This document shows positions 22,787 through 31,500 of a stretch of 64,000 bases of DNA, one piece after another. The notes beneath the pieces are model-generated. The model saw nothing but the letters and a program-made list of their open reading frames with translations. It was not told the DNA's origin and did not search any database. The translations under genes and the position numbers were made by a program. The stretch spans positions 2,418,001 to 2,482,000 of the forward strand of contig OY751491.1 of assembly GCA_963565915.1 (NCBI GenBank). The letters are read 5' to 3'. This DNA is from Entoloma clypeatum (taxonomy: Eukaryota; Basidiomycota; Agaricomycetes; Agaricales; Entolomataceae). Each line of letters opens with the position of its first letter. Positions within the stretch are counted from its first letter, which is position 1.

Positions 22787-23196
22787 ACAAGCCTTATGGT
22801 ATGCTCAAGCAACTCCCAGTTCTGAACCTTCTGTGGAACTCCATATCCATGGACTTCATTGAGACACTTCCAACCTCTGGCGGTTTTGACACAATCCTTG
22901 TTATTGTTGACCGAATGACAAAACAAAGCATTTTTGTTCCGACTATGATCCACTGCACCTCCGAAGATCTAGCCACCTTGTTCATCCTGCATGTGTTCTC
23001 CAAGCACGGAGTACCGGAACATGTCACCTCCGACCGAGGCCCGGAGTTTGTCTCCCGCTTTTTCCGCTCCCTCGGAAAAGCCCTCAACATGACTCTGCAT
23101 TTCACCTCTGGCTACCATCCTGAAGGCGACGGTCAAACCGAATGTACCAACCAAACCTTGGAACAGTACCTCCTCATCTTCTGCAACTATCAGCAG
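22787..23196 (+). pseudogene. Gypsy-A integrase core fragment
   Basis: Sequence resumes at PYGMLKQLPV, exactly where 10480 stopped (compare HKPYGLLKQLPI in Gypsy-1). It carries the integrase catalytic motifs SMDFIETLP, TSDRGPEFVSRFF and GYHPEGDGQTE, then stops at FCNYQQ where the solo LTR begins. Arg is replaced by Cys in GQTECTNQT. Confidence 0.85.
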
Positions 23197-23961
23197 TGTT
23201 ATATATCATTCTAGCTCCAACAACCTCCGATCATCTCCGATCAATTCCGATCAATTCCGATCAATTCCGCTCCAATGATCTCCGATCAATTCCGATATTC
23301 CAGACATCTGTTACCTCCGCATCTCTGCACATTGCCATTGTGCATTTCATATTCATAACTCCATGCCTTTATGCATTTCATATTCATATTCCCGTTTACT
23401 TATGCATCGTCTTTTCCACATGGTCCGTTGACCGACATCTCTGATGTTCATTACAGTCGCTGGCAACTTACACCACAACTCCGGACCTACTCCGCCCATC
23501 TCCGTAAAGTAATCACATTTAGATATTTAAGCTCGTACCATACCTGTAGTTTCTCAGTTCAAATATCAACCAAGTTCACTCCTCTACTCTCAGTCCATGC
23601 CAGAGATCCTCGCCGTGGTACAATACACCGACGACATCCTCATCTTCTGCTCTTCCTCCATTGTTACCCTTTGACAAGCTCAGTACTGTGTCCGAGTCAC
23701 AACTCCGACGTCGTCCGACCACTTCCACGTCAACATGTCTCTCACTGAGATCTCTCCAAGGACCTCTGCACCTCCGACCCCTCCTCCAACCTCCTGAAAT
23801 TGGGACACCTTATCCAACAAACGGCGGCGCAACACATACGTTGAAGCCATGTCCCTCCCCTTTGTTGTTCCTCCGCATTTCCGGAGTTCCACTCTGGTCC
23901 CAGTCCTACGTCTGACCTCCGACGGACTCCGACAAAGCTCCGACGTTTCACCTACTTAACA
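23197..23961 (+). repeat. Solo LTR (Gypsy-A family) inside the Gypsy-A integrase
   Basis: 765 bp, TGTTATAT...CTTAACA, flanked by the 5-bp duplication AGCAG (23192-23196 and 23962-23966). It is closely similar to the Gypsy-A 3' LTR at 25764-26476 but has an extra tandem run of a ~10-bp unit (TCCGATCAAT) near 23227-23294. No internal element remains, so it is an LTR-LTR recombination product. Confidence 0.88.
23597..23674 (+). other. 25-codon ORF in the LTR with an RT-like YxDD motif
   Basis: ATG to TGA inside the LTR encodes MPEILAVVQYTDDILIF plus eight residues. The other LTR copy (26112-26189) has YADD. VQYADD-I/T-LIF is the catalytic box of non-LTR (LINE-type) reverse transcriptases. Either a captured fragment or coincidence; not a working gene. 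Confidence 0.35.
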
Positions 23962-24698
23962 AGCAGGACAACTGGTCTGAGCTACTTCCGCTTGCAGAGT
24001 TCACGTACAACAATGCTCCAAGTGCTATGACTGGGATCTCGCCCTTCTTCACCAATAAAGGTTATCATCTGAACCTCTCCATCCATCCGGAGCACGACCT
24101 CGCATCCACCCATGCCCGACAATTCATCGTAGACCTGGGCGAGCTTCACCAAGAGCTCAAATCTACAATCCTAGAAGCTCAACAACGTTATCAAGGCCCC
24201 GCCGATCTCCGGCGTGCTCCGCCTCCTCCGCTCGAAGTAGGACAGCAAGCTTTTGTAAAGGCCAAGTTTTTCCGCACTACGCGACCCTCCAAAAAGCTGT
24301 CTGAAAAGTACCTTGGCCCCTTTGACATCCTTGCCAGGAATGGTACACACTCTTACACCCTCCGACTTCTGGACACCATATGCGGTGTTCACCCCATTTT
24401 CCACATCTCCATGCTGGAGCCATCTGTTCCGAACATCATTCCAAACCGGACAGTAACTCCGCCTCCTCCAATCGACGTTGAAGGAGAAGTGGAATACAAA
24501 ATCGCCGAAATCCTTGACACCAAACTGGATTGGCATCGTTCTTGCAAACTGCTCTACCTAGTCCGTTGGCTAGGCTATGAAGGAACCGATGAGGAACAGT
24601 CCTGGCTACCCACCACGGAACTCGAACACGCGATGGACTTAGTCGCGGACTTCCACTCTGTGTATCCAGAGAAAACGGGCCTCTTATCACGCCTATAG
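23962..24698 (+). pseudogene. Gypsy-A integrase C-terminus and chromodomain
   Basis: After the AGCAG repeat the frame resumes at DNWSELLPLAEFTYNN. The integrase C-terminal GPY/F-type region follows (KKLSEKYLGPFDILA, HPIFHISMLEPS), then a chromodomain (EYKIAEILDTK, LLYLVRWLGYEG, SWLPTTELEHAMD). It ends TAG at 24696-24698. This segment is open throughout. Chromodomains of such integrases guide insertion towards particular chromatin (known for the group). Confidence 0.88.
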
Positions 24699-24857
24699 AA
24701 CCACGCAAGACACTCATATTGCAAAATAATAATAATAATAATTAAAAGAAATTAGAGGGAGGAGGGGCTACTGGGTTTTGGCCTTTTTGGCCGGCAGACC
24801 GTCATCCTCCGACTCTCCCTCCGGTTCTCCCTCTGCCTCCTCTTTCTCTGCTTGCAG

Positions 24858-25644
24858 TTACGCAAGCTCCCCATCCGCCAACTCCTTGTCCTCCCCCTCG
24901 TCCATTTCCTCATCCTCTTCCTCTCCTTTTTCCTCTTCTCCATCCTCCGGCTCCGACTCCGGAGCCGCCGCCTCCAGCAAGAAGTTCTGGTAGGCGAGGT
25001 GGTTGTTTAAAATCTGTAGCTGCCGGAGCAGCGCCCAACTGACCCTTGCTGACCGCTCCTCCTTCTCCTCCTTCTCCTCCCAGAGCTCCTGGAGCTCCTC
25101 CGTGACCCCTGCACTGCAGCAGCCTTTCGCCCCGCTCGGGCCCGTGACCTCCGTGACGGCCTCCTCCGTCTTTCCCCATTTCCACTTTGCCCGCGTCTCG
25201 CCGGGCTTCAGGCAAACCCATTTGCCATCTTTGCACCGCTGGCACGCGGTGCCCTTCCCCTGCCTAAGGAGATTGTCAGTAAGAAAAAGAAGATGGATAA
25301 GTGGGTACTCACAGCGCCCACTTGCATTCCACCTTGGCCTGCGCACAGGCCTGACATGCCTCCCCCCGGACCTCCGACTCCTCTGCTCCGCTCTCCGCCC
25401 TCTGCTTCCCCGCCTTCTTCGCCCTCTTTTTCTCCACCTCCGCCTCCACCTCTGCCTTGGCCTCTGCCTCTGCCCTCTTTTTTGCCTCCATCTCCTTCAC
25501 CCTCCTCTCGGCCTCCGCTTTTCTTCTCGCCTCCACCTCCTTCTTCTCCTTGCATATCTGCGCCAAACGGCACAGGAGCTCCTCTTCGGAGTCATCAAGG
25601 TTGGCGCTGGAGCGCGCGGGTTGTGTGTTCAAGTCTTGGGGCAT
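24858..25644 (-). CDS. Antisense accessory protein of Gypsy-A, two CxxCx6C clusters
   Basis: The gene runs convergent to pol between the chromodomain and the 3' LTR. Exon 1 (from ATG 25644, or 25737 if the upstream ATG is used) encodes a highly charged Ala/Glu/Lys/Arg helix and ends in CQACAQAKVEC. A ~50-nt intron (GTGAGT...CCTTAG, about 25265-25312) follows. Exon 2 opens with CQRCKDGKWVC, then a Glu-rich tail and a stop at 24858-24860. The frame reopens afterwards to about 24775 (LPAKKAKTQ), so the stop may be a mutation. Same layout and intron position as the Gypsy-1 gene at 1861-2870. Function unknown. Confidence 0.6.
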
Positions 25645-25763
25645 GTTGGTGGTAACTGGAAGAAAACCCATGGGCCGCTCATCTCTGTTAAATAACCAAG
25701 ACCACATGACCTTGTTTATTTTCTCATGGTCTTCCATGGGTGTCAGACCTAAGAGGGGAATAC

Positions 25764-26476
25764 TGTTATATCCATCTCCGAATCTCCGATCCACTCTGAT
25801 CGTCCTCCAACATTCCGGACATCTGTTACCTCTGCATCTCCGCATGTTGCCATCGTGCATTTCACATTCATAACTCCATGCCTTTATGCATTTCATATTC
25901 ATATTCCCATTTACTTATGCATTGCCTTTTCCACATGGTCCATTGACCGACATCTCCGATGTTCATTACAGTCGCTGGCAACTTACGCCACAACTCCGGA
26001 CCTACTCCGCCCATCTCCGTAAAGTAATCACATTTAGATATTTAAGCTCGTACCATACCTGTAGTTTCTCAGTTCAAATATCAACCAAGTTCACTCCTCT
26101 ACTCTCAGTCCATGCCAGAGATCCTCGCCGTGGTACAATACGCCGACGACATCCTCATCTTCTGCTCTTCCTCCATTGTTACCCTTTGACAAGCTCAGTA
26201 CTGTGTCCGAGTCACAACTCCGACGTCGTCCGACCACTTCCACGTCAACATGTCTCTCACTGAGATCTCTCCGAGGACCTCTGCACCTCCGACCCCTCCT
26301 CCAACCTCCTGAAATTGGGACACCTTATCCAACAAATGGCGGCGCAACACATACGTTGAAGCCATGTCCCTCCCCTTTGTTGTTCCTCCGCATTTCCGGA
26401 GTTCCACTCCGGTCCCAGTCCTACGTCTGACCTCCGACGGACTCCGACGAAGCTCCGATGTTTCACCTATTTAACA
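25764..26476 (+). repeat. Gypsy-A 3' LTR
   Basis: 713 bp, TGTTATATCC...TATTTAACA, immediately after the polypurine tract TAAGAGGGGAATAC. It is highly similar to the solo LTR at 23197-23961 and carries the same 25-codon ORF with YADD (26112-26189). Confidence 0.85.
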
Positions 26477-27700
26477 CCAGTCCATTATATCTGGTGCATC
26501 ACACTCATTCTACATCACAACTTTCCCACTTCCCAAATAGGCACACCTAAAAAAAAAACACAAAAGGTGTGTGTGCGTGCTCCCTCCTGCCTCGATCACA
26601 AGTAGACAGATTATAAATAAAATCTATAAATATATTCTGGCCTTTTCAGCATCTGTGCCCCTCATTGCAGAGTCAGCAATGGGTGGATGCGTTGTTTCGA
26701 CATTGGATGATGCACATCACGCGCGCATCAAATGTGTCAAATATATGTAAACAAACTTAAAAAACATCGCATTTCTCCTTAATATGGCTACACAGGAGGA
26801 AGTCAGCTTACAGACTATATCAATTATGTAGCAGAGTATCATATGTCAATAAATATGTGTTGATTTTATGGAATGATGCCACAGATTTTAAGTCATAGAG
26901 GTGCCATGCTCTACACCAAATAATAGTAAACAATGCGCAAAATGCATCACGCAGGTGCGCGCAGTGCCTTCCTCATGGTCTAATAATAGTTGAAAGTGAT
27001 AGAACTCATAAATAGATATGTATTCACCTTCTGAAGCACTTTGTATAATTTTTAGAAGTCCAGATAAGATAGAAATAATGAAATGTGCAGATTTCAGTAA
27101 AAGTGTTATATCTCCCTAATGAATGAGCCAAATTTGAAAAACAAATGTGCTGTGAGATCTCCTGAATGAGGAGAATCCAAAGCTGAAACAAAAAAGTTTG
27201 GTCAAATTTTCGACCTATTTTGCTCATATTCACCTCATCAAGTCCTTTAATTTTATTTGAAGGGTCTGAATAGGTTTACATACACTGTTTCAATAGCATA
27301 TGTATAGTATATTTAGAGTACAAATGTTGTGCAAAGGAGGAAGCTAGAAAATGTTGTTTTTTGTGTTTGAAAACACCATGCCACACTGTTCATCACGATT
27401 TACATTGTGTTTTGATGCATCAATCTGGAGCACCAACTTTCTACCATCCATAGCTCATGTATATAACTCTATATATACTTCCTATGAGTTTCTAGATATG
27501 TCTACATAAGGTAAGAATTATTTTTGTGGGTTTTGGTGCCACGGTTTGGGCATTGAGGGCACGATTTTCAACGATGTGCATGACTCGGCATTGATGCTGA
27601 GCATGCTCAGCAATCGCTGAAAGTCGAACCATAACTGCCAGCAACACCTTCCCACCCTTTTTTTATCCTCCACCACCACCCCACCCGGCCACCACCTCCG
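26477..27700. other. AT-rich intergenic stretch, no gene seen
   Basis: About 1.2 kb of AT-rich sequence with short, unsupported frames only. An A-run followed by ACACAAAAGGTGTGTGTGCG lies near 26550. I see no recognisable element ends. Confidence 0.5.
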
Positions 27701-27724
27701 CCCAAGGGCCACTACTCACACATA

Positions 27725-28231
27725 ACGGCCACCACTGATGCCCAACGGCCCTCTCTTCTGCCCAATGGCCACCTTTCATGCCCAATGGCGTCCCTTTGCA
27801 CTCAACGGTCCCGACTCATGCCCAACGGCATCCCTTCGCCCTCAATGTGTCAACCCACACCCAATGCTGTCCTTTCGCCCCCAACGCCATTCCTTCACCC
27901 CCAATGCCGTCGACCCATGCCCAATGGCCGCCTTTCACGCCCAACGGTCCCGACTTGCGCCCACCGTCATTGACCCATGCCACACTGTCCCTTTGCCCCC
28001 AACACCATCCCTTTGCCCTCAACACCATCAACCCATGCACAACGGCCGCCTTTCACACCCAACGGCTGCCTCGTGTCCCCAATGGCCGCCCCTCTTGCCC
28101 AACTGCCCCGACTAGTGCCCCACGGCCCCTCTAATGCCCAACGGCCGCCTCGTGTCCTCAATGCCGTCAACTCACACCCAGCACCCTTCCTTCACGCGCA
28201 ACGGCCTCCCTTCGCGCCGTACAGCACCGTG
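27725..28231 (+). repeat. Degenerate ~20-bp minisatellite, left part
   Basis: Roughly 25 imperfect units of the type TGCCCAACGGCC + CTTTC/CTCTT, spaced about 17-21 bp. The array is interrupted by Copia-2 and resumes at 34975-35045. Overlapping open frames on both strands (PNG..PF-like repeats) reflect the repeat, not genes. Confidence 0.75.
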
Positions 28232-28574
28232 TAATGATGTAACCGACGTAGGCAGCCCAAAGGGCGCTCAAGACGTAGCGGTACGAAGGCATATGGAAGC
28301 TAGACTAACCTGGTTAAGAGACGTTAGTGGAATCAAGAAGCTAACTAGCTACAACGTCTCAGAGAACTGAGGTGTTCAAGAAGTTAGGATTTACCGTACT
28401 AAATACATGGGTATTTATACTAATCCAATATGCGCACGGACCATTGTACAAACAATACATAAACAAGTCATGCGTCCGTGGTTATACCATAAACTCACAT
28501 ATATGGTAATAGTGACTTATAGTCACTTCCTGTGACAAGCACATGGTGCGACATATCTGGCGATATGTTCAACA
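28232..28574 (-). repeat. Copia-2 3' LTR
   Basis: 343 bp. On the minus strand it reads TGTTGAACATATCG...CATCATTA, preceded by the purine tract. The outer end is TTA rather than the usual CA, in both LTRs. Confidence 0.92.
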
Positions 28575-28581
28575 CTCCCCC

Positions 28582-31500
28582 TCACTTAGAATCCCGGGTA
28601 GGTTTCGTAAGTGGAGTATAAGGCTCTTTAAACTCCATTCGGAGTAGAGCACGGAATTTCTCAAATTCCTGGCGACCAAGTGGCTTGGTAAACATATCAG
28701 CCGGATTCTCAGTTCCCGGAACGAACCGTGGTTCAATCAATCCATCTTGAACTCTATCGCGTATAGCAAAGTGATGGATTGCTATATGTTTGGTCCTGCC
28801 TTCAGTGACTGGGTTTTGCGCATTAAAAATCGCGCCTTGGTTATCTACATGGAACGGTATTTTGGTAATGTCCTGTAGTCCAAGCTCTTTGAAGAGATGA
28901 GTAACCCATTCGCACTCCCGCGAACATTCACTGGCAGCAACCATTTCCGCCTCAGTGGACGAATGTGCCACTGTCTTTTGCTTGCGACTTTTCCAAAGAA
29001 CAAGTCCTCCTGCAAGCTTAAGGAAATATCCCGATTGGGACTTTCTATCAGATGGGTCTGATGCCCAGTCTGAATCTGTCCATGCTTCAAAGGAAGCTTT
29101 GGATCGACCATCATAGATTATAGAATAGTCTTGAGTACCGACAAGATATCTGATAATCCGTAGAGCGTATTTCTCATGCTCTTTGGAAGGGTTTGCAGAC
29201 ATTTGTGACATTTTTGCAACTGCAAAAGCAATGTCCGGTCTCGTTCCAATGGACAAGTACAACAACGATCCAATGATCATTTGGTACCTTGTTTTGAGTG
29301 TGGGATCCACCTCCCCCTCATTTGGTGCAGGGTAATAACCCTTTGGGAGTGGAGTGTCAGCAGCCTTTGCATTTTCTAAGCCAAAGCGCTTAATGATCTT
29401 CCTTAGGTATTCTGACTGATCGATTGTTACGATCTGCTTTTCCGAATCTTGTCGTATTCTCATACGCAAGAATTCTTTAGCAATACCAAGATCACGACTT
29501 TCCCATTTATTTTTAAAGTCAGATTTTATCTTGCGAACAAGATCTGGGTTTGATCCCATGAACAGGCCATCATCAACATAGATCAAAGCGATTATCAAAT
29601 CACCTGATTGTTTGTTGTGGTAAACAAAGACGCCTGAGTCAGTTCTACATCGAGTAAAACCTAGCTTCTCCATTGATGCATTGAGCGCGATCCACCACGC
29701 TCTCGCAGCCTGTTTTAGGCCATAGAGTGCTTTTAATAAACGGATGACCTTCCGTTCTTGGCCTTTGACAACAAAGCCTTCGGGTTGATTCATATAGATT
29801 TCCTCATCGAGCTCTCCATAGAGAAAAGCTGACTTGACATCTACTCCTTCAATCACCCATCCTTCAAGCGCAGCTACGGCGAAGAGGATTCGGATAGTCT
29901 CGAAACGTATCACAGGTGAGAAGATCTCATCAAAATCGATACCCTCGATCTGTGAGAAACCCTTGGCAACGAGTCGTGCCTTCTTTTGTCCGTCAGTTTT
30001 GACGTCGAATACCCATCGATTTCTGATGGTTTTACGACCTTTAGGCAGGTCAACCAACTTAAAGACATTGCGCTTTCGGAGGGCTTCTAGTTCCTCACGA
30101 CATGCTGCTTTCCATTCAAGCTTTTCCTTTTCAGGTAGCTTATTTATGTCCTTCATTTGCCAAGACTTTGGGTCTTGTGGAATTTCGTCATATGCAGGGA
30201 TTGCTTTAGATAGCAAGTGCGCAAGCATTTGTGACTGTCCTCCCCCTTCCCTAATATAGAGTAATTCCTCCATATCTATATCCGGATTCGGATTGGAATT
30301 GTTCTGATACATCTGAGGATCAGCGGAGCTAGTTGATGGAACAGCGCCAGATTGCTGGGGTCTGGTCTCTGATCGGGGATTATAGGCGTATCGCTGTGAA
30401 TCCTCCTGAACGGTTCTGCTCCAATCACGCTGATTTTGACGCAAGGCCTCAGCCGGGTTATTCCCGTAAACATTTCCAGGACGCTGGGGTATAACCCAAG
30501 TACGACGAGGACGATCAGTTTGTGGACGATAATCGCCTGGTAAGGTATGATCATCGTTTGGTGCATCTATGCGCACACGTTTCCCTGGATTGCGAGTCCG
30601 GGGAACCCACTGCTGATTCTCAGCGGTGTCCTGTCTGTTTGTTCCATCAGAAGTCTGACTGGAACCTTCGGGAAGCTGACCAGTTTGGTCGCTATTTGTA
30701 TCAGGGAGGTTATGATTGTCATCATGGGTTCCTGGATTAGACGGGTAACGTGAACCGCCAGGACCATGTGCATCATTGTCTTCCGAATGGAAATCGTCGG
30801 TTGGTAAATCAGACGGGCCATCATGTCCATTTTCATCATCGTTTCCCATATCGTCTGATGTTGGATCATGGTATTGTGTTATCGAAGGTATTTTGTTCAT
30901 TGTAGAACATTTTGGGAACAGCTGTTCATCAAACATTGCTGTGACACCTATGAAGACTATGTTGTTTGGTATCCGCATAAACCGGTAACCTTTAGTTCCA
31001 GTTTTAAATCCAATGAAAATCATCAGCTCGGATTTAGCGGTGGTAGTACGAATTTCTTTTGGAAGAAAGACGTAAGCACCACATCCAAAAACGTGTAGGT
31101 TCAACACATCAGGCTTTTCCTTTTTAAGGGACTCATACGGAGTAAGCCATCCATGTCTTTTCAATGGAGTTCGGTTATACAAGTGAAGTGCATGTTCTAC
31201 CGCAAATTGAATCCATATTTCGGGTAGGCAAGCATCATGCAACATAGCAAGTGCTTTATCCATTAAAGTTCTGTTGAAACGTTCTGCACGACCGTTTTGT
31301 TGTGGCTGGTGCGGCACAGTAACTTCACCCTGGATTCCCATCTCACGCATATCTGCTTGGAAAGGGACAAACTCACCGCCGCCATCAAAACGCCAAGTTT
31401 TAATTGTTGTATTGAATTGGTTTTTAACCATGGCATTAAAATCACGAAGTGCAGAGTGTGCATCGGATTTTAGTCTCAATAAAGAGATCCAGGCATGTGA

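Larger units (their letters stand above)
7392..26476 (+). mobile_element. Gypsy-A, Ty3/Gypsy chromodomain element split by nested insertions
   Basis: The remaining pieces, in order, are: gag from about 7395, protease/RT/RNase H/integrase zinc finger to 10480, integrase core 22787-23196, integrase C-terminus plus chromodomain 23962-24698, antisense accessory gene, polypurine tract (TAAGAGGGGAATAC) and 3' LTR 25764-26476. Interruptions are Gypsy-B (10481-22786, flanked by ACAAG) and a solo LTR (23197-23961, flanked by AGCAG). The integrase reading frame resumes correctly across both. The 5' LTR and start of gag are missing. Confidence 0.85.

Noticed and set aside
25003..25695. Plus-strand 230-codon ORF
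   Set aside because: Shadow of the antisense accessory gene; composed of Leu/Ser/Pro complement of its Glu/Lys/Arg codons.
27725..28231. CRISPR-like array
   Set aside because: Units are degenerate and contiguous without distinct spacers, and the host is a eukaryote.
27738..28234. Proline-rich repeat proteins in several frames
   Set aside because: All frames follow the minisatellite period; no start context, introns or conserved domain.
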